64,000 nucleotides of DNA, from NCBI GenBank assembly GCA_951217055.1, contig OX578284.1, positions 20,966,187 through 21,030,186 of the forward strand, read 5' to 3'. The notes under the pieces are model-generated. The model worked only from the letters and a program-made list of their open reading frames with translations, searched no databases and was not told the DNA's origin. The position numbers and the translations under genes are program-made. The DNA comes from Gerris lacustris (Eukaryota; Arthropoda; Insecta; Hemiptera; Gerridae). Position 1 is the first letter of the stretch, and each line of letters begins with the position of its first letter. Shown here piece by piece: positions 45,675 to 58,669 of the stretch.

Positions 45675-47615
45675 GTGATGCTCGAAATAAAAAGATATAT
45701 TCGATCATCATTCTATATCTTACTTACATTTGAACTGCTGAAGTTGAGTAATTAAGATTGAGTGCTGAATCACCCCAAGCATGCGTAGGTTTAAAAAAAA
45801 ATTAATTTAAATTTATAGTAAAAACAATCTGAAAAACTTAATCAGAAATCTGATTCACAAACTATGACATTTAACAAAGTTGAACCCAAAGAAATTCCAG
45901 ATTAAAATTTAAAGTAGTAGTGAATACGTTGTACTAACATTTATTTTTCTTATCTGAGGACCGGAGTCGTTATCAAACTTTGAAATATGAAGGAGTTACA
46001 CACTAATAAACTCGTCAGAAAAGCTTAGCCAACTTGCCTTTTCATCTGGCACTCTGAGGTTCTCCAAGAGGATTATCAAAGCATCGCGTCTGGAAAGTTT
46101 CTCATAGTTAAAGAGAGACTCTGTAAACTTTGAGGTAGCCTAACTCATGTCTTACCGCAAATTATAAGCATACTTTGGTACCTCTCTCTCACTCCGTATA
46201 ATATCTAGTTTAACTTTATACCCTCTTCCACCTCTGGGTTGAAACTGCGGCAACACTTTATATTTGCCACTGTGCAATATTACTTATTACTCCAAGTCGA
46301 CATCCTTTTTACTACCTTGTCCCGTTTCTTTGTGCTATTTGAGTTTCTCACTTCAAATTAATTTTTTTACGGCTTTACTCGTATCTTTGAAAGTATAAGA
46401 GATCGTTGGAATGAACCGAATTAATCCAAGACCAGGTATAAAATCTTACCACTGTTGGATTTAAACACTGAAAATATGAAGTCATAATAACACGGTTCTT
46501 TTTAAACAATAAAAGGCAATTCTGTAAGTTGCCTTCTATGGAAGATGATAGCTTTTGTTCCTAAAGAAAATAATGGCTAAAAGACTAAATTACATTATAA
46601 GGCTATTTTTTTTTAAAATGTTCACCATTACATACTCCTTCCTTAAATTATATAAATGACCCTTGCTTTGCTTACGGTACATGTATTTTGTATCATAGTT
46701 CCAGTGTCTTGCTTACCCTTTATATGCCATACCTTATTTACCTACTCTTAAGGTATGAACTTCTGTCCTAAGAATTTTCTAGAAGTTTTAAGATGTTTTT
46801 AATTTAAGCACAGCAGTAGTGTATATTAATTGGTTTGTAGTTGCTTCCTCCGCAACACCCCATCCCGACCCCTTAACCACCTCCCGTCCAAATGGACCCC
46901 CCTATAATGACGTCACCACCACTTGTACCTTCCGATCGCTGCCACCTTGGTTTTTTAAAGTTTTGACGACGTTCTTTTAAAACATTAGGTCAAAATTCTC
47001 CATTTTGTTCTAAAAACCAACCGTTTTAGAGTTTTTTTTTTTTTTTTTAACATTTTTATAAGTATATAACTGAATTCCTATGCTTTACTAAGGTGTGTGT
47101 TGTTTTTAATGTATTTTTTTAAATTTGATGTGTTTAGTGTTTATAAACTACTGTCATAAACATTCAAGTTATCTTACTAAGCGAAAATATCTAGATGTAG
47201 ATAACAGATGGCACATCCCTCCCTCCTTATTTCTATACCATCTTCCCTTGGATAATATAATTTGCAAAAATCCCTGTTAATTCCGACTACTGGAGAAACA
47301 GTTTTAAAAGTTAAAATTGTTAGTTGTTGTTCTCACCTTTCTTAAATTAATAAATTACGAATATGATTCAATGTCTTCTCTAACCGGGACTGATATTAGT
47401 TATAAGCTGATTAAAATATTCAAATGGCATTATTAACGCAATGGTTTCTTCATATATTATTTAAGTAAACTCCACCAACATACCGACTTCTGATCCCAAT
47501 AAGTGAAACATGCTTTAGGCCTATATTATTTAAACTAGTTTAATTCTACTCTTTAGCACTTACTACACCAACTTTATCAGTATATTCACTAAACGTTTTA
47601 TCCAGTTGTGAGTGT
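45675..47615. other. No recognisable gene
   Basis: Mostly AT-rich. 46850-46960 is C-rich (CACCCCATCCCGACCCCTTA) without a partner elsewhere. No long frame. Confidence 0.4.
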
Positions 47616-47619
47616 AATT

Positions 47620-47830
47620 GAGCTTTGCGAAGCGAAGTTCTTATACCAAACTTTGCATTTGGTTGGATACATACTCCTCCTGAACGGCTGAACCGATCCG
47701 CACAAAATTCGGCACGGTCATAGTGACCAACCACAGGAAGGTATAAATCACGGCTATAAGGTACGGCTTACAAAAGTTAAAATAGGATATGCCCTTCATG
47801 ATTCATGTCGTTGGAAAGCTCTTTAAGAGT
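47620..47830 (-). repeat. Probable dispersed repeat fragment (R4)
   Basis: Phrases GAACGGCTGAACCGATCCGC, AAATTCGGCACGGTCATAGT and CGAAGCGAAGTTC have the texture of widespread insect repeats in which an open frame occurs by chance (here 47546-47734 minus). Only one copy is present in the window. Confidence 0.35.
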
Positions 47831-47962
47831 ACAGTTATTGTTGTTAAGTTCACATTTGTCATATTTTCGCTTAAGATGGGGGTAAAATAGTAAAACAGGA
47901 AAAAAATGCTTTTTAATTAAAAAAGTTTTAGAAATACATATTAATATTTTTGATTCGATTTC

Positions 47963-48075
47963 AGCTGCTTATAAATAAAAATGTCTATTGTTAACTATAA
48001 CAGCTGTTTAATATATCCGATCAGCTGTTTATAAATAAAATTGTTTCCTGTTAACTATCAGCTGTTTTATATAGC
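47963..48075. repeat. Tandem pair with four CAGCTG E-box words
   Basis: Two ~60-bp units share TCAGCTG, TTATAAATAAAA and GTTAACTAT. CAGCTG occurs at about 47964, 48001, 48024 and 48059. E-boxes bind bHLH factors, but repetition alone explains the cluster; no gene is near. Confidence 0.6.
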
Positions 48076-48079
48076 TTTA

Positions 48080-49195
48080 TTCATAACAAGTGTATGTGTT
48101 TTTGATAAATGCATGGCATGATGCAAACAAATTAATGTAATATGAATTTTAACGCATGAATAAAATTTAAGATTAAAATGCTCGCTCAGCTCAATATTGC
48201 CAGCAGACAACTGCATTGCACACCTAGTTATTCGGTGATTTATACAGCTGCCCCATGTTAGCCATTGTTTACTTTAATATAGTTGTATATACAAGCCCTT
48301 TGGCATGCATCACAGGTGATATTCATGTATTATTACTAGAACTAGTTTAACCTTTTGTTGCGATGGTATAAATGCGAGTAGCGAGTACTAATGATCAGTA
48401 TTAAGCTCGTGCAAACTAGGAATGACTATAATGACCACAAGAAGTTTATGTGTAAAATACTATGATCGGTTCTTTCTGTATCATGGTGATCAGGTAAAAG
48501 AACCAACAAAAAGAAGACAAATTAAAAGGAAAAATCCGATTCTTTCATTTTCATTCCTCCATTTGCGTGATTCGAATATAAACAAATTGTGTTGAATCGA
48601 AATTGATTATTTAATGTTTAAAATAAATAATAAGTAAAAAAAAAAAAAATACCTTTAATCTTCCAATCTGATAAACTTCTCGTTAAGTATTATCTTTTTT
48701 TTTTTTTGTTTTGTTTAACTTGATTTAATGAACTCTTGTTAAATTCCAGGCCCTCTCTATCCTATAAGGAAAAGACAACTTCCAAAACATTCTTAAATAA
48801 AATAAAAAAGGTGCTAAAATGATTTCGAAAAAAAAATCCTTATTTAAAAGTAGACTAACCTTTTTTAAAATTTTTAGAATTATAAATTGTAGAATTGTAA
48901 AACACTTATTTTACATTCCACGTTAAAAGGGTCTCTAAATTAATGTTTATATATAAACAACAAATTAAAGTTTTTATAAATTACAAATAAATTAACACAA
49001 ATTTATTTGGATGGTCATTAGTTCTGTTTATAAAACCGTTCTTCTTATTTACATTTAAGTGATTTAATTATCATGAAAGTCATCAATTTGTTGAAACGAT
49101 ATTGGGACTCTGTATATAGGGATTAATCTTATACTGTGATAAGGGGAAATTAATTGCATTTCATGCCTAGAGATACAGATTATTAATTACAGATT
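48080..49195. other. No recognisable gene
   Basis: No frame, box pair or terminal repeat recognised. Confidence 0.4.
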
Positions 49196-49275
49196 CCGCT
49201 GCAGCTTAGATGTTAAAGCATTACGGTTTAAGCTTGAACACTATCATGCGTGGATCAATCCCGGGTGTTGAAGGT
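49196..49275 (+). repeat. Possible tRNA-derived SINE head
   Basis: GCAGCTTAGATGTTAAAGCA (A-box-like, 49201-49220) and GGATCAATCCCGG (B-box-like, 49252-49264) are spaced as in tRNA genes with a slightly long middle. No cloverleaf could be closed, and no second copy was seen in this window. Confidence 0.4.
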
Positions 49276-49279
49276 TGTA

Positions 49280-50386
49280 TATTTTTTATAATCATTTTAT
49301 TGGTATACACATTTGTACACCTATTTTTTACAATTATTTAATTAAATTAATTAATTTTTTGTATTTTTTTCTAAGCGGCCTTCAAACTCGGTTGAGCCGG
49401 TTTGCCTCAGATGTAACAGTATTCAACACAGAAATTACTTTCAAATGTGATCTACCTTTGTGTTCCCTTAAATAAAATAAAAATTGGCTTCTGAAAAGGC
49501 AGCCATAATAAGGTTGTTACCTACACAATTATTTAAGAAAGATTCTGTTCTGCATACTTACGTGAAAGTTTAGATGTTGAATACACAAGCTCTGCGGTGA
49601 AATTTAACTTGGAAACTGTAGAATATCCCAATAGTTGACACTCGAATCAACTCAGTTAAGAAATTCCACTTCCATTGCCAAAGAGATGATAGACAAATTG
49701 GTACTTATTTTAACGGAGTTGATGCATATGATGAGGGAGGACTTAAAAAGAATCTTTGATTTAAGGATGCCGAGATATGAGATATGTTTGAAAGTAGAAG
49801 ATGTACTGCTACTCCGTGGTTTAATGACTGTGTCAAGTGTAAGTGTAACTCTGCCTGCCCTCGCACTAAAATTTGTTCTATCGCCTTTTTTTTGTGTCAA
49901 ATTGGTAGATAATAGAATTTTGTCCAATTTTCGGTAAGAAGCAGCCCATCTTTCGCAGTAAATGCTTGTATGGTCCTTTTCTTGTTTCGTTTGAAGTTAA
50001 CAATTTGCTGTATATAGGTTTTCTTCCTTCCATCTAAGTTGGGACTCAGAAATAATAAATTCTTACTTGCTTCTAAAAATAATTCAAATCTCATCAAAAC
50101 TATTATTAGCAAAAATGTAGGGTATGGTAATTTGACTGTAAAAAAAATTAAGGGGCTACTTATACAACTCATAATTTCTGATTTGTTTAAAAATTTTTTC
50201 CTTTTTACACGAATATATAAAATTTGAAAAATTGTATTTGATTGTCAAAAAATCTCATTTATTAAAAACAAAAATTTATGTATAAAAATATAACAAGAGT
50301 TCTCCTAAATTTTGTTTACACTCAAACTTACTCACAAAGTATACAAATTGGTATCGAAGTTGAGCTTCGTGGTCTTGGAGATACTC
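49280..50386. other. No convincing gene; overlapping short frames
   Basis: Frames of 91-100 codons lie on both strands at 49635-50172 and overlap each other. Neither strand shows a domain. The region is only slightly less AT-rich than the flanks. I treat them as chance. Confidence 0.35.
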
Positions 50387-51860
50387 TAGCGTTTCCCAAC
50401 CTTTTTTGACGCCGCGAGACTATAAATTTCTTGATAACATTTTCGCGACCCTACCTTAAATATAATGTATTGCATATTGCATACTCAAAGGATTGCAGGG
50501 TTATAAATGGTCCCTAGAGTCTGAATTCTACTATAACTATTACTGGATTAGGGAGGAGGGACTGCAGGCTGATTTAGTTATTTTAAAAATAAAACTGACC
50601 ACACTGGCCATCTTAAAACGGTTAATGATTTGTTTATTTTGTTATTGTATTTGTTTTTAATTACCTATATCAGTTTTGTATTATATAAAGCACTTAATTT
50701 CTGAATGTTTTTATTTTTTAAAAAAAAAGAGATCTAAAAGCTTCTAGGAAGTTTTATTACTCCTCGTTGCAATAACCCATATTTGTCTCTTGATTTTTGT
50801 CAACCGTTCAAGTATTCGTTTTTATCATTTCGTAATAAATTTATCGATACCATTTTATTATTATACCTCCAATTCCATTGAACTATATTATGTTTTTTTT
50901 TTAAAGTATTTGTACTTTTCCTTACCTTTAAAGGAAAATTATTGTTTAATGTTTAACCCTAGAACGACACACATGTTTTTTTTTACGTAAACTCTACACA
51001 GGGGTCAGTGAGACCCCAATTAATTAATGGGCTAAATTAATTAATTAAACATTTTCTTTTTTAATTATTTATATATTTGTGTAAATATAATTTGTCATAA
51101 TAAAAATACCATTTAATTTTGAACAAAACAAATAAGGATTTTAAAATTAAATAGTATATATATATATATTACATAAAAATGTTTTTAGAAAAATTTGTAC
51201 TGTTAAAAAAATATATATATAAAATTTGATGTTCTTTAGATTGGGTTAATATTTTTTATTTATATGTATTAAGAGTTGTTTTACAGAAAACTGGACCAAA
51301 AATTATATATTTTCTTAGATACTCTGTCAAAGTTAAGCATTTTTGACCTTAAATCTTTACTTTGATTCACTAAGCCTTCAACTTGAATGCAGTTATACAT
51401 ATACGTCTACTAATAGTAAAAAAAAGTTTTATTTTGGAACTTTTGACAGTCTAAAACATTTCAGCAGCTCCCCAAAAATATAAAAATAAGTTTTTTAATG
51501 CAATAAAAAAATAAGTCAGTTAACAGTGGTAGATGTAACAATTGCGTTAATGGCACGCAGGGGTCTATGGGACTCCAACTCTAATTCTAATGAATACTGA
51601 AAGAAAACTAAAACTCACATAGGTATTATTATCAGTATTTACACAGAAAGGTTGAATGGTAAATTAGAAGGGAGTCTAGGTTTATAGAAATACAAATAAA
51701 ACAGAAATAACTTAATTATAGTTCGTATGGGGTCTGTGGGACCCCAATAAGTCGTTCTAGGGTTAATTTATGCCTCTATAATTTCAAAGATTTTTTACGA
51801 ACCTAAAATATTTTGTCGCGACCGTATTTTGGGTCGCGACCATAGGGTTGGGAAACGCTG
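50387..51860. mobile_element. hAT-type element, SPIN-like termini, interrupted
   Basis: Right end, read inward: CAGCGTTTCCCAACCCTATG then GTCGCGACC. Left end: TAGCGTTTCCCAACCTTTTT then GACGCCGCGAG. These closely follow the CAGCGKTTCYCAACC...GTCGCGACC pattern of SPIN-group hAT elements. CTCTAG lies at both edges (50384-50389 and 51861-51866) and may be what remains of the 8-bp target duplication. A piggyBac-like MITE has inserted inside. No transposase frame. Confidence 0.75.
50957..51762. mobile_element. piggyBac-like MITE nested in the hAT element, 806 bp
   Basis: TTAA at 50953-50956 and 51763-51766 flank termini CCCTAGAACGAC and GTCGTTCTAGGG. TTAA targets and CCCTAG-type ends define piggyBac. 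Small palindromes GGGGTC...GACCCC follow the left end and precede the right end, with a degenerate form at about 51562. No transposase is encoded. Confidence 0.9.
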
Positions 51861-51869
51861 CTCTAGTTC

Positions 51870-54710
51870 ATTCGTAGTACCAGCAATTCGGTACATACAC
51901 AATCTACGCCAATCTCCAGGCCATTGGCAATCCTCTGATTTCTTTAGTTCTCTCCTAAAGCAAGTTCTATTGTTGTTCACTTCAGACTTTATCAATTTGT
52001 TTGTATTTATCTAGAAGTTCAGCCCAAGCAATTTTCTTTAAAGATCTCAGACACTTTACCTTCCACAATACTGGCAAGTTCTTGGCACTCCAAAAATTCC
52101 ATATCGAAACTTCATTGTTTGGTACAGTAAATATTTTTGTTATTATTTTAACATTTTTACCTTATATGTATGTGCCTATTACACCTTAACTAGGTTGGAT
52201 GGTTCAACTAATGTTTATAACAACCTAGTGTGCAGCTTACGCTTAAACGGTTCCCAACATTTGGCTCTTCCAACAAATCATAAGTTTTGATTTTACTCTA
52301 ACCTGTGGACCAATATGAAATTTTAACCACCGACCATTTAATCCATAGACTACCAAGATTGACTTTAACATTGCTGCCATTCAAGGTAATTAATTGTCTA
52401 TTGGCCGCTTTGTTAATACACTTAAACACTTGAGCTATTCATCCGTTTATTGTATCAGGAAGTTCAAGCTTTATAATTGCGCATGGTCAAAATCATTGAC
52501 AAGGCACTTGATTTTTTTAAAAAAAAAAAAAAGATTTATTGACAAATACAAGTACATGACCTTTTTTGTAGGCTTTTTGTTTATGTCTTAAACCACCTCA
52601 TAATCGGAGATAGAGTGTATTAGAGGCTAGGAAGAAGGCGCCAGTCGTGCAGCATGGTTATACTGGGACCATTTGTAGGGCTTATAGTATAGGTTGGGGA
52701 GACATTTCTTAGACAGATCTCTCCAAGTTAATAAAAACTCTAAAGGGAACTCTAAATTGTCCTTACGTGAAGGGTAATTTGGAACAGCATGTCATACTGT
52801 TTGCTTTCCTCTCGGGACCTGATTTTTCCCTTGTCCTAGATAATACACAGTGTGCCATTACGTTCCTTAATGGCAAAGGCATTAGTAAAATAAAATGGTC
52901 TGCAAGAACCCTGTTATGAATTGCACGGAGACTAGTAGGATTTTATAATGACTTTTATCATTTATTCTTCTTATATTCATAAAATGAAATTCACAAAAAT
53001 GATTAAGTGTTGCAATAATTTTATTCTTGAGTTTATACGTTAAAATATTACAGCCTATAATATCAGACAAATTTTGGTAAATCTTAAGAGAGTGGTGGCC
53101 ACGCCGTTTGGAGTACATTTGATACTATGTTTTAAACTTTTTTTGCCCTAGAATTTTTAATGGCCGCTCGGAAACACTTCGCGGTGCTCCACTCATTTTC
53201 TGAAGAAAAAACAACCCTCCTGCATATAGACCAGGTAGAGGTCCAACTCGAACAATGCGAATTTCAATCTAACCTCAAACGGAGTGGCCACCGGTCTCTT
53301 AAGATCAACCCAAAAGTAAAATTAAATGAAACTATAAATCCGCATGGTTGGACCGTGATTGCTTTTCTAAATCGACTTTAAAATAATTTACTAACTTGCA
53401 CAAGGATTGATGGAGAGTTTAATTATAAAGCCTTCGTATTAGAAGCCTACTGTTCTACCAAAAAATTAATTCTAAATCCTTATACCATATAACTATAAAA
53501 AAACGAAGCCTCTCAATAAAATTAATTAAAATTTAATTACAACAAATCGTCCGTGGGTCATTTGGAAAAATTAATGAAACCGGTCTTGACCCCTTGTACA
53601 ATCTCCTTTGTATCTAACATTATTAAGATTAATTAAGAACCTTTTATTTGTTATATTATTTTTCTCTTAGCACTGTGTTTAATTAAAAAAAGGCTTTCTT
53701 TTTCAATCTGAGAATTGTATTAATGAGAAAGAGATTCCTATTAAATTGGGGAGTAAAGAAACCCTGGTGAAGGACTTGCGTTGAGATATTAATTAAAGAA
53801 AAAAGTAATTAGTTTTTTATTCTATCTTCTTTTAAAGTGTGAAATAAATTTAATGGTCGAATGGATTTTGTAAAAATTCTCTGAAATATAATAATGGAGA
53901 AGTTAAAAGGAGGTGACAGAATAATAAAAAAGAAATATACAATATAAAAATTAATTTTATTTTACCTCAGTTATTTTGTTGTAAGATGACTTCACGGTTT
54001 TTATTTGTGTTAAGTATAAAAATATTATAAATTATTAAGTTTAATACTTAATAAAGACAACTTTAGTTCTATAGTTTATACTATTAAATTATAATAATTA
54101 CTATATAAAGTTAGGAAAAGATCCTTTTATACAAAAGTTAGTTATAACATTTCATAACCTTCTATTCTGGAAACTATTCTGGTATTTATTGAATTACTTA
54201 TACTTGTGATACGGCGCATAAAGAACTCTCATTCAAAAATTTGCATTTTGCTATTTTTTTAACACCCTCATGTCGGCCAAATTTGTTTTCAAAGTGCCGT
54301 TAAAATATGTAATTAATGTAACAACAGTTTCAAATTATTTTCCTATACTTTTCAAGGCCTTTAAAACGGTGTACATTATCATATGTTGACTAGCCGTCTA
54401 AAATATCGGTCACCATCTTAATAATTAATATTAAATGTGAATTTTAATAATTACATTTTTTTTTTTTCTATTTCTATTCTTCAAGACCTTTAAAAATATG
54501 TATAGCATGTCATGCTGACAAAAATCTTCTTTTTTTTATCATCCACTGTATTAGCAACCATTTAACAAATATAGAGTATGGGATTTCCAAAAACTTGTTT
54601 TTGCTATCGCAAATAATGAGACGCACCTGTATGCCAAATTTAGTTCTAATAAAAAATATAAATGCTTATCAAAAATCGGTCGGAGACAACTTAGACAACA
54701 TTTCTCATAT
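51870..54710. other. No recognisable gene
   Basis: No frame over ~80 codons shows a domain; both strands carry overlapping short frames near 52880-53380. 53930-54500 is AT-rich. Nothing firm. Confidence 0.4.
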
Positions 54711-55842
54711 CCGGCGCATATTGAACCCACGCCACGCACAGCCCACGCACAGGCCACGTCAACCCACGCAAGCCCCACGTTCACGCATGGGCTAGGCACC
54801 GCATATTGAAACCCAGCCCACGCCCAACCATGGTCTCTTCTACATTTCTTCTTCTCGATCTCGATTCAGAAACTGAGGAAGAGATACTAGATATTATTAA
54901 TTTATTAATTAAAACAAAAAACAGAGGTAGACAAAAAAAATATTTACGTAAGAGAGATACCTATGGAGAATTTAAATTGTGTCAGGAAATTCCTCAAAAG
55001 GTGTTAAGAAAAACTTTCCGGCTGAACAGGGACTAGTTCACAAAAATTCATGAAATATTTGTCCTTCCATATAGGCTCCCATGATACAAAGTAAAAATAA
55101 AATAAATAAAAGGTTTATGTATTAAAAAACTAGATTTAATATTATTGAAAATATAGATATAATATGTGCGGAAGGTAATTAAATAGAAGCTGCATGTATT
55201 ATTTTATCTTATTATGTTTAACAAATTCTTAGCTTATACAATATTAGCAATGATTAATTAATTAGGATACTGGGTTGAAAAAAATAAGTGTTAAGTGTGT
55301 GTTAAAAGAAGTGTTTTAAGTAATTATAATCTAGTTTTAATAATATATTTTTTCTTTTTATTTTGACTTCTTTTATATTTGTTAAAACAAAATTAAAATT
55401 TTCGCAGTTTTGTATATTTATTTTTATTACTTGGTTAGTTTTGTTTTTATTTAATTGTTGATTTATTATATAATCATGTTAAATTAATTGTATTATTTAC
55501 CTAACTTAACTCCATGAATAATATTTATAGAAATACAGTATTTTATAATAATAAATTAACTTATTTCATCTTTAAGCTTGATTCGCATGTAATCTTGATG
55601 GCTGGTATTATATATAATACTAGATTCTGTAGAACTAGGAAAATTAGTTCCTTTTATCTATTGCAAAAGTCTGACCCACGACCCACAAAATCTATGCTAC
55701 TGGCACAAACCTGTCCACGCATGGGTGACGACTGAGTGGGCTAGCCGTGGGCTGGGTTCAATATGCGGCAATGTTAGGAACCTATAGTTTACAAAACCCC
55801 CCACGCGTGGGCTGTGCGTGGCGTGGGTTCAATATGCGCCGG
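54711..55842 (+). mobile_element. Second PIF/Harbinger-like element with doubled termini
   Basis: The outer ends are CCGGCGCATATTGAACCCAC and GTGGGTTCAATATGCGCCGG. About 85 bp further in on each side lies a second pair, GCATATTGAAACCCAGCCC (54798) and GGGCTGGGTTCAATATGC (55753). The terminal zones are rich in CCCACGC words. A transposase-like fragment lies just inside the left end. No target duplication could be resolved. The doubled ends may reflect nested insertion of related copies. Confidence 0.65.
54806..55036 (+). CDS. Harbinger transposase N-terminal fragment
   Basis: The frame contains an acidic stretch (DLDSETEEEILDI) and then KKYLRKRDTYGEFKLCQEI and KTFRLNRD before a stop. In HARBI1-type proteins an acidic leader is followed by a Y-x-R-P...R-x-YGEF...L-x2-EL and a RYFRM-x-x-D pattern, which this matches in order. 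A likelier start is the ATG at 54830. The catalytic part is absent; the rest of the element (55040-55700) has no usable frame. Confidence 0.5.
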   Translation: MKPSPRPTMVSSTFLLLDLDSETEEEILDIINLLIKTKNRGRQKKYLRKRDTYGEFKLCQEIPQKVLRKTFRLNRD

Positions 55843-55884
55843 GCCTTACTTAGCCCAGTGTTAACCGTTTATTAGTTTTCGTAG

Positions 55885-56387
55885 GTACATTTAATAATTA
55901 TTGAACATTTTATCAAAATCTATCATAAGATAACTTCTCCTCGGCTGGGAATCGAAACAGGCCTCTCTCCGTCCGCGTTTAAAGCTATTTTCTTAGGAAC
56001 TAGATTTTTCCCGGGAAAACGGGGTATAAAAAATATCGTTAAATTCGTATTTAAATGGATTACATTTAAGAATTTTTTTAATCAAACTGTTTTCCAGAGT
56101 TTTTAGAGGTAGCTCTCCCGAATTTGGAGCTAAAATAATTCTCGATTTCGCTTCGGGGTATGATTTTTCTAAGCATTTTACAACATTCTAAACAAAATTT
56201 CGTCAAAATCAGCCCAGTAGTTTAGGCTCCAGGCGCTTGCACAGTTGCACAGACTGACGACAGATAGACAACAGACATTTTTTAAAAACCACTTTTTGGA
56301 CTCAGGGGACCTGAAAACGTGTAAATCCATGAAAATCGAATTTTCGCGCAATCACAATACTTTCTCTTCATATGAGAAAGTAACAAT
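55885..56387 (-). repeat. Dispersed repeat family R2, copy 3 (longest)
   Basis: Outer end with CTTTCTC and GAGAAAG palindromic arms at 56361-56386, then AAAATCGAATTTTC, CCCAGTAGTTTAGGCTCCAG and a GGCTGGGAATCGAAACAGG segment, B-box-like on the minus strand. It extends ~120 bp further than copy 2. Confidence 0.65.
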
Positions 56388-56449
56388 TTTGTTCATAATA
56401 GACTTATGAATGGAGAAATAATTAATTCGATCGAATTCATACTTAACAA

Positions 56450-57110
56450 ACCCACTAACGTGTGTTTCATGTGTAATTTACTCACGAAATGATACATTGA
56501 ATGTATTGGACCTTCCTCTTAAAAAAATATTACTTAATTAACTCGTACAAAAGGTTTTATTGTTTAAATATTTTCCTTTATGCTTGCAATACCTTAACAT
56601 AAAAATTAAATGAATGATATTAGAAAAGCTATTTAATAAAAGAACTATATAAGCCATTCTATTTGTTCACAGCTGCGGTAAAAGAATAGGTAGACACAAG
56701 GAGGTGGTTCAGATATACTAATGAAATGTGAAAGAACTAAATGGGTCGGATTTATAATATATTAATCCTTAGATACGAATTTCATGAATAATTTACTCAC
56801 AAAATTAAACATTAAATGTCTACGTTTGGGAACCTACTTCATAAAAGGGATTACTAAATTAGCTGCTACAAAAGTTATTTTGATATTACTCTTTTCATGT
56901 TTGCAATACCTTTGAAATAAACATTTAATGAATTATGAAAAAAAGAAGCATTAAAAAAACAATACAAATTAGTCTATTCGTCCACAGCTGTGATATTTTG
57001 AATAGGAGATGGTTCAGATAGACTAATGAGTTGTGAAAACAACTAAAGGGTTGAATTGACTTTATATATAGATTTTTAGATGAAACTTCATGACTAATTT
57101 ACTTCATTTT
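56450..57110 (+). repeat. Degenerate direct repeat, ~304-316-bp period
   Basis: Matching anchors are TTTCATGTGTAATTTACTCA (56464), TTTCATGAATAATTTACTCA (56780) and CTTCATGACTAATTTACTTC (57085). Other shared phrases are GCTTGCAATACCTT/GTTTGCAATACCTT and TTCACAGCTG/TCCACAGCTG. Two full units and the start of a third. Confidence 0.7.
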
Positions 57111-57119
57111 TTTTTTTCC

Positions 57120-57878
57120 TTTGAAAATAAAATAATTAAGAAATACTATTCTCATAATTATTTATTTTATTCAGAACATAATAGCGTTGATTATAGATTT
57201 TTATATAAATAAGGTACAATATATACCTCTTTTATATTTGAAAAACTAAGAAAATGAGGAGATCTTATGGATATACATATTTCAAAGAACACATCCACAA
57301 ACTGATTCCATGCCACCACAGTTGAGAGTTCAAAGCCGTGGTTCGTCTGTTGAGGGTTCTTGAGTCAAGATAATCAATGAGTCTAGGAAGAACTGAATGG
57401 TTTGAAGTGACTGGATCAGGTCTGACTGCGTCTAGAATGGGACAGACTAACTATTTCCTAGAAGTGTGTTTATATAGTAGTTCCAAACGCCTTTTACTTT
57501 TTGTAGGCTCATTAGGAGTGGCAACGATTAAAGGATTGTACACGTACAAGTGTGTTTAGACAGTTTATCTGCAGTTTATTTAGTAATTTATAAGAGTATT
57601 AAACTAGTACACTAGTACACATGTTCTAATCATCTGATTCTTACATTAAGCAAACTTCTTGATTGTTCTTAACAACTCCTCTAGTTTGAGGCGAATCTTT
57701 GGTTATACTGTTGAACAAAAGTTGTGCGCATAATATCTTCATTGCTCCTTGGTTGCCGAATGTTTTTCTCTTACGTTTTATATCCCATACAAAAAGGACT
57801 TGATGTAACCCCATTAAATTCGGCCCTTTTATTTTATTGCCTTCTTTCCAAATGTATAGTATTAGCCTCTTTTTACGG
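57120..57878. other. No recognisable gene
   Basis: No frame above 60 codons, no paired repeats. Confidence 0.4.
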
Positions 57879-58660
57879 TATCGTGGTCATTCTGTAGAAA
57901 CCCTTATGCTTTTGGTAGTTCGTCCTTCCGTCCGGTGCATCTTGGATCATATCTCCCGACCTATCGTAGCTAGAGATTGAAATTTAATATGCAAGTTTTA
58001 TATGCTTTTTTGCCCAGAAACAGGAAAAATGTTACGACCTACAACTAAAAATTCCTTCGCTCAGCGAGCAATTGTAATAATCGCGACATTTTAATATAAT
58101 TTTTGAGTGGGGTATCGTAGTAGGTATTAAAATGCAGATCACAAATAAATAAAAATGGAGTTTTTAAAATGGCGGTAATTTTACCCCCTAAATTATCAAA
58201 ACCAAACGCAAAACATTTCCCTCCCCTCCCCCTCCGCTACCCCATAAGGAGAGATCCTAAACATGAGGAAAAAATACATATACTATATATGCATCTCTGC
58301 GTGGGCCAATGATATTTCACGGAGTTAATATAAAAAGTCAAATTTTAGGTGGCCGTATCTATGGTGACCCAAAATTATTATTTTTTTTGTAATTTTTGAG
58401 TTGGGTATCATTTTAAAGATATTGAAATGTTAATCACAAATATATATATCGCGTTTCTAAAAAGACCCTTTTAACCCCAAAAGAACCAAATAAGTGCATA
58501 TCATCTACCTAAGATGCTGAATGATAATATGCAACACCTCGCCTCCTCCAAAGTGCAACTTTTTATACATATTTTAGTAAAAAAAATTAAACATAATGTA
58601 AGATATATGAATTTTTATGACCGAAGAAACCCTTTTAGTAGCTTGCTAGCAAGTACTTGG
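57879..58660 (+). mobile_element. R3 element, copy C (decayed)
   Basis: Starts ACGGTATCGTGGTCATTCTG with GAAACCCTTATG following, then a CGTCCTTCCGTCCGG run, CATATCTCCCGACCTATCG, TTTGAGTGGGGTATC twice and a C-rich run, and ends near AGAAACCCTTTTAGTA. The left terminal arm is eroded, so the terminal pairing is mostly lost, but segment order matches copies A and B. Confidence 0.55.
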
Positions 58661-58669
58661 TGGAATTTT

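Noticed and set aside
49635..50172. Frames of 91-100 codons on both strands
   Set aside because: They overlap in opposite directions, show no domain pattern, and no splice-linked partners were seen.
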